NCBI RefSeq assembly: GCF_000472285.1
Contig: NZ_KI421413.1
Location: 345,852-382,372, forward strand
Length of the DNA stretch: 36,521 bases
DNA from: Desulfuromonas sp. TF
Lineage (GTDB): Bacteria > Desulfobacterota > Desulfuromonadia > Desulfuromonadales > ATBO01
Reading direction: 5' to 3'
Shown: positions 23,660 through 31,150 of the stretch, one piece after another
How positions within the stretch are numbered: position 1 is the stretch's first letter
Layout of the letters: the number at the start of each line of letters is the position of its first letter
Position numbers and translations under genes: made by a program
The notes under the pieces: generated by a model
What the model was told of the DNA's origin: nothing
Database searches by the model: none
The model's input: only the letters and a program-made list of their open reading frames with translations

Positions 23660-24733
23660 CTAAGCGGAATAGCGACCAAACCCGCAACGGTGGAGGATCG
23701 CCCCTCCCATCTGAGGCAGCGGCACAATCTTGTCCACCTTACCAGTGGCGATGGCCTCCTTGGGCATGCCGAAGACCACGCTGCTGCTTTCCGCCTCGGC
23801 AAGGACGGCGCCACCCTCTTCCTTGATGCTCACCACCCCCCGGGCGCCGTCGTTCCCCATGCCGGTCAGGACGACTCCCAGCAATCGAGATCCGAAAATT
23901 TCACTGGCGGAAGTGAACAGGACATCGGCCGACGGGGTGTAGCGCTGATTGGCAGCGGGCTCCACGACTTCCGCCAGGACTTCGTCGCCGCGCCGGCGAA
24001 AAAGCAGATTCTTTGCGCCGGGCGCCACCAGAACGGTACCGGGACGCATCCGGTCCCCCGAACGGGCCTCGCGGATCTCCAGAGGACAGTACTTGTTGAG
24101 ACGATCGGCAAAAGCCTTGGTGAATCCCGGAGGCATATGCTGGGCGATGGCGATGCCGAGGGGAATCGGCTCCCTTATAGCTGAGAGAATGGCCTGAAGA
24201 GCTGGCGGTCCCCCCGTTGAAGCGGCGATAACCACCTGATTGATCTGTTCCCCATCTGCTGCCCTGATTTTGGCGGCCTGCCGCAAGGGCCCAGCGGTGC
24301 CGGGAGCGGGGCGGTTCAGGACCTTCTTCATATCGGTGCGGGCGATGGTCCGAACCTTTTGGAGCAGGTCTTCCTGGATACTGAAAAGTTCCGGCGAAAC
24401 CCTGGCCGAGGGCTTGGCCACGAATTCGACCGCGCCGAACTCGAGGGCCCGGAATACGTTTTCGTCTTCGGATCGCGCCGAAACCACGATCACCGGAGTC
24501 GGCCGGTTCTGCATGACCACCCGCAGAAAAGAGAAGCCGTCCATGCGGGGCATCTCAAGATCTAGAGTGATCAGGTCTGGCTTGAGGTCGAAGACCTTTC
24601 GCAGCCCCTCCTCCCCGTTGACCGCATAACCGACCACCTCGACCCCCGGGATGGTTTCGAGCATTTTGATGATGGTGCGTCGATTGTAAGCCGAATCGTC
24701 CACCACGAGCACCCGCACCTGGTCGTTCATCAT
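23660..24733 (-). CDS. cheB: Chemotaxis methylesterase/response regulator CheB
   Basis: A 357-residue protein with an N-terminal receiver domain (VLVVDDSAYNRR; phospho-acceptor Asp58 in TLDLEMPRMDG) and a C-terminal methylesterase domain. The catalytic set is visible: Ser in IAASTGGPPAL, His in AQHMPPGFT, Asp in TGMGNDGARG. CheB removes methyl groups from chemoreceptors and deamidates some of them when phosphorylated by CheA. The start overlaps the cheR stop (ATGA), so cheR and cheB are coupled; ATG 24730 and a GTG at 24739 are alternatives. Full length. It is the last gene of the main che run before the hairpin element. Confidence 0.95.
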   Translation of the reverse strand: MMNDQVRVLVVDDSAYNRRTIIKMLETIPGVEVVGYAVNGEEGLRKVFDLKPDLITLDLEMPRMDGFSFLRVVMQNRPTPVIVVSARSEDENVFRALEFGAVEFVAKPSARVSPELFSIQEDLLQKVRTIARTDMKKVLNRPAPGTAGPLRQAAKIRAADGEQINQVVIAASTGGPPALQAILSAIREPIPLGIAIAQHMPPGFTKAFADRLNKYCPLEIREARSGDRMRPGTVLVAPGAKNLLFRRRGDEVLAEVVEPAANQRYTPSADVLFTSASEIFGSRLLGVVLTGMGNDGARGVVSIKEEGGAVLAEAESSSVVFGMPKEAIATGKVDKIVPLPQMGGAILHRCGFGRYSA

Positions 24734-25605
24734 CGCCACTCCCCACCCCCCGTCTGCGGCGGACGCTGATAAACCATGTCATGGGTGTAGTGTCTCAGGA
24801 CAAAGGCGTTCGTGATGCTCATCAGCGATTCGGAATGTCCGAGGAGAAGAAATCCTTCCGGCCTGAGTCTCTGATAGAAATTCTCCACCACCCGCTTCTT
24901 GGCAGCAAGATCGAAATAGATGATCACGTTGCGGCAGAAAATGACGTCCATTTTCCCAAGAAGGGCGACCCGGGGGGTGTCGAAGAGATTCAGATGGCTG
25001 ATGGTGACCAGCTTTTTCAGAGAATCGGCAATGCGATGCTTCCCGTCGACCTCGGTGAAAAAACGCCGCTGCACGGCAGTCTCCGTGCTGCGGAAGGACG
25101 CGGATCCGTAAACCCCCTTCCGCGCAGTCTGCAGAACCTTATGGCTGATGTCGGTGCCGATGATATCCACCTGCCAGTCTGCAAAAGCGGGTATGTCGTG
25201 CAGCAGCATGGCAATGGTATAGGGTTCCTCGCCGGTCGAACATCCCGCACTCCAGATCCGGAGCTTTCGATCCCCTTCCCTCGCCTTGCGTTCGCGAATC
25301 TCCGGAAGAATCTCCTGGGTGAAGGTTTTGAGCTGAAAGTCCTCCCGGAAGAAATAAGTCTCATTGGTAGTCAGGGCATCGATGACTTCATTGAGTTCTT
25401 CCTCCTTTTGTCGCCCGTAACGCAGGAGATAGTAGTAATCCTTGAAGTTCTTCATTTTATGATGCTGCAGCCGCTTGCCCAGACGTTTTTCCAGCAGGTA
25501 TTTGGAGTCTTCGGTAAAATGCAGCCCGCAGTGCTGATAGACGAAATCCCGCAGCAGACGAAATTCCTCGTCGTTCAGAGGTATGTCGGGGGTAAAGAAC
25601 AGCAT
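24730..25605 (-). CDS. cheR: Chemoreceptor methyltransferase CheR
   Basis: A 291-residue SAM-dependent glutamate methyltransferase. The N-terminal helical domain includes VYQHCGLHF and KRLGKRLQHH. The catalytic domain has TTNETYFFREDFQ, the SAM-binding IWSAGCSTGEEPYT, and DVIFCRNVIIYFD. It methylates chemoreceptors. There is no TPR extension, and the C-terminus lacks nothing obvious. The ATG overlaps the HEAT-gene stop by one base (TAATG), and its own stop overlaps cheB, so translation is coupled on both sides. The receptor it modifies is not encoded in this window. Confidence 0.95.
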   Translation of the reverse strand: MLFFTPDIPLNDEEFRLLRDFVYQHCGLHFTEDSKYLLEKRLGKRLQHHKMKNFKDYYYLLRYGRQKEEELNEVIDALTTNETYFFREDFQLKTFTQEILPEIRERKAREGDRKLRIWSAGCSTGEEPYTIAMLLHDIPAFADWQVDIIGTDISHKVLQTARKGVYGSASFRSTETAVQRRFFTEVDGKHRIADSLKKLVTISHLNLFDTPRVALLGKMDVIFCRNVIIYFDLAAKKRVVENFYQRLRPEGFLLLGHSESLMSITNAFVLRHYTHDMVYQRPPQTGGGEWR

Positions 25606-27635
25606 TAACGACTCACCTCAGAAGCTTTGCCAGAATCCGAAAGAAGCCCCCGGAGCTGATGGCAAACCAGATCCTCCCCTTCGACCAGGAGCCTTTCTTC
25701 CAGATGGTGACGGCAGCTTTCCCCCACGAGTTCGGCCAGGGCACGGGCAAAGGTGAGGCGCACCTCCCAATGCCGATGATTGAGCAGACTCTCTAGCACT
25801 GGAGGGATCCAGTCGCTGCGACCGCCGGCAGTCAGGAGCTGAAGAGCCGCATTCACGACTTCTTCATCGTCATGGGTCAAAGTGGCGACCAGAGAGGAAT
25901 GGGCCTTTTCGGCCCCCATAGAGGAGAGGGTTTCGAGGGCGGCGATAGCGACCAGCCCCACCGGGTCGGTCAGGGTCCCCTGCACCAGCCGGAACGCTTC
26001 CTCCGAAGGGATTCCTCCGAGAGCTCGAACCGCCGCGCTTCGCACCCAGATATCTTCGTCCCGCAAAGCCAGCTCCAGAGCTCCGACAACCTGAGAGTCG
26101 CCGATCGTGCCGAGGGCTTCGACGGCAAGACGCCGCACTTCGTCATCTTCATCGGTCAGGGCGAGCATCAGAGCTTGAAGTCGACCATCCCCGCGTTTGC
26201 CCTCAAAAGCGCGGACTGCCGCCCGCCGGACCAGGGAGGATTCGTCCTTCATGGCAAAGGTGAGAGTGCCCTCGACGTCGCCGCCATCCAGACGACCGAG
26301 AATCGACACTGCATGCATGCGCCATTCGGGATCTTCATGCTTCAGAAGGGGATGGAGAATGGTCATGGCCTGCCGCCGGTGCCGCATACCCACTTTGCTG
26401 AGGGCATCCATGGCCATTTCCCTGACCTCCTCGCAGGAATCTCCCAGGCGGTCGACCAGCGGGACCAGAGCGGCCGCCTCGCCTAGTTTTCCGAGGGACT
26501 GGGTTGAAGCCAGACGCAGCTCAGGGTCGGGAGAAGAGAGGGCGGACAAAAGGAGCTGCATCGCCTCGAGACATCCCGCTTCGCCGAAAATGTAGGAGAG
26601 ATATGTCCTGGTGCGGCTGTCTGCATCGGTCCAGAGTTCCATGAGCCCGCAGACCGCTTCTCTATCCAACGCGACCAGGCTTTTTGCTGCGCTGGTGCGA
26701 AGGTCCTCGTCAGAGAGCGCGCCCAGGAGACGGGGTGCGAAACGGCCGTCCCCAATCTGGCCCAGGAGTTCCGTCGCTGACAGGCGTACGGCGGCGTCGG
26801 CGGAATCGATCATATCGGCGACGGCTTCAGCCGTCGGAGTGCCGCAGAAGCGGGCCAACTGCTCAGGCGCTGCTTCCGGCCATTTCGCGCCTAGGCGCGA
26901 CAGAGCAACCGCGGCCGATTCCCTGACGTTGCGTACCTGGTCGGATAGCCCTTCTATCAGAACAGGCAGAGCGTCCCCATCTCCAACCCTTCCGAGACAA
27001 TCGAACAAGGCTTTCCTCAGCAGACGATCATCCTTATAGCAGAGGAGGCTGTCCATCGGAACCGGAGCACCGATCTCGCCGAGGGCTTCCAGGACGGTGA
27101 ACCGGAACCAGAGATCCGAATGTCCCATCGCCGAAATAAGAGCGGGAACGGATTCAACACTGCCGATTCGGCCCAGGTTTTCCGCCGCCGCCGCCCGCAC
27201 ATTGTCATCCGGATCGGACAGGGCCCGGAGCATCGACGGCACGATCGATTCATCTCCGATTTCGCCGAGGATATCAAGAACGAATTTGCGGACGTCGTGA
27301 TCGCTGCAGGAAAGCTCCTCAAGAAGCAGGGGAATGGCCAAACGACCGAGTCGCACCAGGATTTCAACGGCCGTATTACGAAGGCCGGCATTATCCTCGG
27401 AATGCAGCAGCTCGATGATTTCCCCGGTCAGTGCGTCCCCACCCGGCAGAGAGATAAAAAGTTCAGCCGCCTCTTTTCGCACCCGCCAGCTTTCATCTCC
27501 CAGAGCTCGAATGATTGCCGGAGCGGAGTCCCCGGAGGAGCAGCGACCTAATTCTTTGAGCCCCTGCAATCTCTCTTCTTCCTGAGCGGAATCCAGCAAC
27601 TCGCGTATTTTCTTTTCATTCACCACGGAAATCAC
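25605..27635 (-). CDS. HEAT-repeat protein of the che cluster
   Basis: A 676-residue protein built almost wholly of HEAT (PBS-lyase type) repeats, roughly 20 units of about 31 residues. Typical pieces are DESWRVRKEAAEL, DPDDNVRAAAAENLGRIG, DEDIWVRSAAVRALGGI and HRHWEVRLTFARALAEL. There is no signal peptide or membrane segment. HEAT solenoids act as protein-binding scaffolds; a catalytic role is not expected. It starts at a GTG (27635) with AGGAGA upstream and overlaps the zinc-ribbon receiver gene by 20 bases, and its stop overlaps cheR. The tight coupling suggests that it works in the chemosensory complex, perhaps as an adaptor for CheR/CheB or receptors. That function is inferred from position only. 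Confidence 0.85.
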   Translation of the reverse strand: MISVVNEKKIRELLDSAQEEERLQGLKELGRCSSGDSAPAIIRALGDESWRVRKEAAELFISLPGGDALTGEIIELLHSEDNAGLRNTAVEILVRLGRLAIPLLLEELSCSDHDVRKFVLDILGEIGDESIVPSMLRALSDPDDNVRAAAAENLGRIGSVESVPALISAMGHSDLWFRFTVLEALGEIGAPVPMDSLLCYKDDRLLRKALFDCLGRVGDGDALPVLIEGLSDQVRNVRESAAVALSRLGAKWPEAAPEQLARFCGTPTAEAVADMIDSADAAVRLSATELLGQIGDGRFAPRLLGALSDEDLRTSAAKSLVALDREAVCGLMELWTDADSRTRTYLSYIFGEAGCLEAMQLLLSALSSPDPELRLASTQSLGKLGEAAALVPLVDRLGDSCEEVREMAMDALSKVGMRHRRQAMTILHPLLKHEDPEWRMHAVSILGRLDGGDVEGTLTFAMKDESSLVRRAAVRAFEGKRGDGRLQALMLALTDEDDEVRRLAVEALGTIGDSQVVGALELALRDEDIWVRSAAVRALGGIPSEEAFRLVQGTLTDPVGLVAIAALETLSSMGAEKAHSSLVATLTHDDEEVVNAALQLLTAGGRSDWIPPVLESLLNHRHWEVRLTFARALAELVGESCRHHLEERLLVEGEDLVCHQLRGLLSDSGKASEVSR

Positions 27636-28563
27636 CCCGGCTCTCCTGCAAACAGAGTTCTATTTTGCGACGTTCGATAAATGTCGCAAAGGCCTGCTCC
27701 AGAAAATCCTCCAGGCTGCGGATTTCAGGCGCAATCCTCTCTTTGAAAAGCCGCTTTCCTTCATCAATCTCCGAAGAAAGCAAATGATGAAAGGTTCCCT
27801 GGCGGATCCCCTCCTCGACACGGTCCTGATTGTAAAGAGCGATATCGGAGACGATGATACGGGCCAGACGACGGGCTTTCAAGATTCTTTCCTCGGTAGC
27901 CTCCCCCGAAACCTCATTCTCTTCAGCGCTTCGGATCCTTTCTTTGACTTCATCATCAAGAACTTGCGAATCCCGATCCTTCTCCTCTGCCTGAAGGGTC
28001 TGCCCCACGGTGATTCCCCCGGAAGCCTGTTCACCGGGAGGAGCCGATACGGCATTCACGGCCAGCCGATTGATTTTGGTAACAAGATCGTCGGGGATAT
28101 GATGCTTTTCGATATAATCATCGGCGCCGTACAATGAAGTGGGAGTTCTTTTGTACGCCATTCTGTTGTAGACGGAAGATAACAGAAGGATTTTTACCTC
28201 TTCCAGCCCCGGTCTCTTACGTACTTTTTCCACTACCTCAAAGGTGAATAGGCCGGGAAGGGCCACATCGACCACCGCAACCTGGGGGGGCGACGCAGCC
28301 ATGAGATCGAGGGCATCCTGTCCGTCATGGCAGGTCCTGCAGGAAAGGCCGGCACGGTTCAAAATTTCTTCGATGGTGGCGCAGAGCGCCTGGTCGCTAT
28401 GAGCAACGAGGACGCTGAATCCTGTGTTCTCTACAGTGACCGACGGCACTTCGACTTTGAAGACCTCGCGGCAACGACCGCACCTCAGGGTCACCCGTTT
28501 TCCGCCGAGTCGCCGGCGGTCCAGACGCAGACGCGCCGCACAGGCGGGGCAACTTACAATCAT
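27616..28563 (-). CDS. Zinc-ribbon plus receiver-like domain protein
   Basis: A 315-residue protein. Residues 1-36 form an MJ0042-type zinc ribbon (Cys5, Cys8, Cys28, Cys31 in SCPACAARLRLD and RCGRCREVFKV). A receiver-like domain follows (about 48-165). It keeps Asp99 (VAVVDVALPG), a Ser in the switch position (LLLSS) and Lys153 (DDYIEKHH). The usual acidic pair is degenerate: the strand reads VLVAHSDQ instead of VLVVDDD. The C-terminal 150 residues are helical and unassigned. Phosphorylation is doubtful without the acidic pair, so it may be a pseudo-receiver used for binding. The start is ATG 28563. It sits between cheW and the HEAT gene after a 149-base gap, so it may start its own sub-operon. 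Confidence 0.75.
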   Translation of the reverse strand: MIVSCPACAARLRLDRRRLGGKRVTLRCGRCREVFKVEVPSVTVENTGFSVLVAHSDQALCATIEEILNRAGLSCRTCHDGQDALDLMAASPPQVAVVDVALPGLFTFEVVEKVRKRPGLEEVKILLLSSVYNRMAYKRTPTSLYGADDYIEKHHIPDDLVTKINRLAVNAVSAPPGEQASGGITVGQTLQAEEKDRDSQVLDDEVKERIRSAEENEVSGEATEERILKARRLARIIVSDIALYNQDRVEEGIRQGTFHHLLSSEIDEGKRLFKERIAPEIRSLEDFLEQAFATFIERRKIELCLQESRGDFRGE

Positions 28564-28712
28564 CAAAACCTCGCAATAATCGAATAACGTCCGGGAACTG
28601 TCAGAGAAAATCTCAGCTAGTCGGCATGGAAAAAAATGTCGGATGACAGGCGACGGCCGGGGAGGTCCGTGCTGTCACAGCACAGTGAATCCGTTTTTCA
28701 TTGCCCTTATTT
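28564..28712 (-). other. Gap in the che cluster with small hairpins
   Basis: This is the only sizeable gap inside the cluster between the DUF4388 gene and cheB. It holds GTGCTG-TCA-CAGCAC (28669-28683) and a 5-bp GCCCT/AGGGC stem close to the cheW stop. Neither has a good T-tract. Partial termination or mRNA processing here is possible. Confidence 0.3.
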
Positions 28713-29225
28713 TCAGGGCGTTTTCTCAATTTTATCCAGATCGATCTTTTCGTCGGAAGAGAGGATTCTTTCAAGGTCCAGCAGCATAACCAGATCCTCG
28801 TCTTTTCTGCAGACGCCAAGGAAGAACTCCGCTCCCTTGCCTTTGAGGAATTTCGGCGCCGCCTGAATTTCGTGTCGGGAATAACGACGGACTTCCGATA
28901 CCTCATCGACCATCAACCCGAGAATTTTGCCTGAGAGGCCACAGATGATGACCCGAGTCTTGCGATCGGTTTCAGTTTTCGCCTGGTCGAAACGTTTGCG
29001 CAGGTCGACCACCGGGATAACCACCCCTCTCAGATTGATCACTCCTTCAATGAATGCCGGAGCCTTGGGGACGGGGGTCAGCCGCTGCGGCCGGATAATC
29101 TCCTTGATGCGAAGAATATCAAGGGCGTACAATTCCGTTCCTATGCGGAAGCAGGCCAACTGGATCTCCTGGCGAAGCTCTTCCGGTTTGGCCGGCGCCT
29201 CCATTTTTTCAGCATTTCTAATCAT
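28713..29225 (-). CDS. cheW: CheW-type coupling protein
   Basis: A 170-residue CheW with only a short N-terminal extension. The CheW fold is clear: ACFRIGTELYALDILRIKEI, VPKAPAFIEGVINLRGVVIP, VVDLRKRF and GLMVDEVSEVRRY. CheW links CheA to chemoreceptors. The ATG overlaps the stop of the upstream response regulator (ATGA). A second CheW with a long N-terminal tail lies two genes upstream (29614-30324), and the two differ in sequence, so they are not recent copies. They may couple different receptors or occupy different places in the array. Confidence 0.93.
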   Translation of the reverse strand: MIRNAEKMEAPAKPEELRQEIQLACFRIGTELYALDILRIKEIIRPQRLTPVPKAPAFIEGVINLRGVVIPVVDLRKRFDQAKTETDRKTRVIICGLSGKILGLMVDEVSEVRRYSRHEIQAAPKFLKGKGAEFFLGVCRKDEDLVMLLDLERILSSDEKIDLDKIEKTP

Positions 29226-29593
29226 TTGGCAAGAAACCTCTGAATCGTTTCGATGACCATGGCGGATTTGAAGGGCTTGGTGATATACCAATCCGCTCCG
29301 ACCGTTTCGCCCCGCGCCATATCTTCACGGCTTTTCTTGGCGGTCAACATGATGACTGGAATATTCCTGGTGGATTCGTGGCTCTTGATCCGCCGGCAGA
29401 CTTCGAAACCATCCATTTCCGGAAGCATGATGTCAAGCAGCACCAGATCCGGCAGCTCTTCAGCAATGGCATCCAGCGCCGCCTGGCCGTTCGAAACCCC
29501 TCTTACCGCATAACCCTTGGAAGTCAGGAGAATGCTCTCGAGTTTCAGCAGGCTTTCTTCGTCCTCTACGATGAGTATCTTTTGTTTAGACAC
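29222..29593 (-). CDS. Single-domain response regulator
   Basis: A 123-residue receiver domain alone. ILIVEDEESLLKLE gives the acidic pocket, Asp54 (LLDIMLPEMDG) is the phospho-acceptor, IMLTAKK holds the switch Thr, and YITKPF holds the Lys. The pattern is closer to PilH/DivK-type receivers than to the two CheY-like proteins with EDSPTMR in this cluster. It begins at a GTG with AGGAGA upstream, lies between the two cheW genes and overlaps the second one. It may serve as a phosphate sink or a separate output of CheA. Confidence 0.88.
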   Translation of the reverse strand: MSKQKILIVEDEESLLKLESILLTSKGYAVRGVSNGQAALDAIAEELPDLVLLDIMLPEMDGFEVCRRIKSHESTRNIPVIMLTAKKSREDMARGETVGADWYITKPFKSAMVIETIQRFLAK

Positions 29594-29613
29594 CTACCCT
29601 CTCCTTTCTTCCA

Positions 29614-30324
29614 TCAGATGAGTTCCGCGTTCAGCACATTCGCCAGATCCAGCAGAATCATCATTCTCCCCTGATCCCGGCCAACCCCTTCCACCATATC
29701 CCGGTCCAATCCGGAAAGGACAGCCGGCGGAGGTTCAATACCCTGAGCCGGAAGACGCACCACCTGATTAAGGCTGTCAACGACAAGCCCCGCTGACTTT
29801 TCTCCATATTGGCATACGATGATCCGTGAAGCGGAGGTGATTTCCGCCGTCCCCAGCTTCAATCGCCTTTTGAGATCGAAGACGGGGATGATGACCCCGC
29901 GCAGGGAAATGATACCGAGAATGAAGTCGGGCACACGGGGGAGATCGGTTATTTCTCTCGGTTTGATTATCTCGCGAATCTGTCCGATGTCCAGAGCATA
30001 TTCTTCGCTTCCGAGAGTAAAGGTCAGCCACTGCCGCAGGTCTTCTTCCTGACTGTCCCGCCCGGTTAATCCTTGCAGGTAGCTTTCTTCGGTCGCCAGT
30101 TCCATCTCGGGGCGAAAGCGGAAAAGTGCTTCCAGGGGATCCATCGCAGCGGGCCGGTCCAAGGGCTTCGGAATATGTTCCAGAGGGATGTCGGCCGTTG
30201 ATTTCTCCGGCGCCCCCTGAATGGAGGGAGCGGAACGAACATCTCGCCGCAAAGGGGGGCTGGGGTCGCCGGGAGGTTGCTCTTTGCGCGAGCGGGCTTT
30301 TTTCCGGATTTCAGCAAGATCCAT
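29614..30324 (-). CDS. CheW-domain protein with long N-terminal extension
   Basis: A 236-residue protein. Residues 1-95 are a charged, proline-rich tail without a recognised domain (RKEQPPGDPSPPLRR and similar). The CheW domain occupies about 97-232: WLTFTLGSEEYALDIGQIRE, VPDFILGIISLRGVIIPVFD, GLVVDSLNQVVRLP. It probably couples CheA to receptors; the tail may bind another partner, such as the neighbouring AAA ATPase. The start overlaps the end of the ATPase gene by 14 bases, so translation is coupled. Family identity is firm, the tail's role is unknown. Confidence 0.88.
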   Translation of the reverse strand: MDLAEIRKKARSRKEQPPGDPSPPLRRDVRSAPSIQGAPEKSTADIPLEHIPKPLDRPAAMDPLEALFRFRPEMELATEESYLQGLTGRDSQEEDLRQWLTFTLGSEEYALDIGQIREIIKPREITDLPRVPDFILGIISLRGVIIPVFDLKRRLKLGTAEITSASRIIVCQYGEKSAGLVVDSLNQVVRLPAQGIEPPPAVLSGLDRDMVEGVGRDQGRMMILLDLANVLNAELI

Positions 30325-31150
30325 CAGTCATTTCCTTCTGCGGCGAAAAAACGAGATCGAGTTCGACCATAACATCATCGAGAACCTCCGGACCTATGGC
30401 CCGAGATTCCCTGCCGAACCCCTCCAGAAGTGCGAGAGAGGCGGCATGATTGATCTTTCGCGGGATGCCGCCGGAATACTGGTAAATGCGTTCCACGGCA
30501 CCGGGGAGGAAGAGCCCCGGCTGTCCACCGGCCACGCGTAAACGGTGGTCAAGGTATTCCGCCGTTTCCTCCAGAGAAAGCGAACAGAGATGGTACTGCA
30601 TGCCGATGCGCTGCCTCAGAGGTTCATAAACACGGTGAGCCAGCCGCTTGCGCAGTTCGGGCTGCCCCATCAGCACGATGCTCATGAGATTGCGGTCGTC
30701 AAGCTGGAAATTCGTCAGAAGTCTGATCTCGTCGAAGGTCTCCTTGTGCGGGACCAACTGAGCCTCATCGATGACCAGGACCGGACAAATCCCATCCTCA
30801 TAGAGACGGTAAAGCCCCGACCCAATCTGCTCCAATAGATCGGTCTTGAACTTTGCCGGATCTTCCACGCCCAAGCGCAGCGCCACCCCCCTCAGAAATT
30901 CCAGGGGAGTCAACCGCGGGTTGATGAAAAGAATGACCCTGTACCCCTCGTCGAGTTCATCCATGAGAGCGCGTGACAGAGTCGTTTTGCCGCAACCGAT
31001 CTCTCCCGTCAAAAGGATGAGGTCCCGCTCCTCTACCGCATAGATGAGGCGGGCAAGCGCCTCGCCGTGCATCCGGCTTAAAAACAAGAATCGGGGGTCT
31101 GGGGTCTTGCTGAAAGGCCGTTCCGTGAAGCCGAAAAATCCTTCATACAT
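30311..31150 (-). CDS. ExeA/GspA-like AAA ATPase in the che operon
   Basis: A 279-residue ATPase. It starts MYEGFFGFTERPFSKTPDPR, the hallmark of the ExeA/GspA family (AAA_22). Walker A is GEIGCGKT (49-56), Walker B is VLVIDEAQ (124-131), and MGQPELRKRL follows. Typical ExeA proteins add a transmembrane segment and a peptidoglycan-binding domain, and work with ExeB in secretin assembly; those parts are absent here, so this form is cytoplasmic. The gene overlaps cheA by 8 bases and the long cheW by 14, so it is firmly part of the operon. Its job may be positioning or remodelling of the chemosensory complex (compare ParA-like ParC in other che systems), but this is speculation. Confidence 0.85.
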   Translation of the reverse strand: MYEGFFGFTERPFSKTPDPRFLFLSRMHGEALARLIYAVEERDLILLTGEIGCGKTTLSRALMDELDEGYRVILFINPRLTPLEFLRGVALRLGVEDPAKFKTDLLEQIGSGLYRLYEDGICPVLVIDEAQLVPHKETFDEIRLLTNFQLDDRNLMSIVLMGQPELRKRLAHRVYEPLRQRIGMQYHLCSLSLEETAEYLDHRLRVAGGQPGLFLPGAVERIYQYSGGIPRKINHAASLALLEGFGRESRAIGPEVLDDVMVELDLVFSPQKEMTDGSC

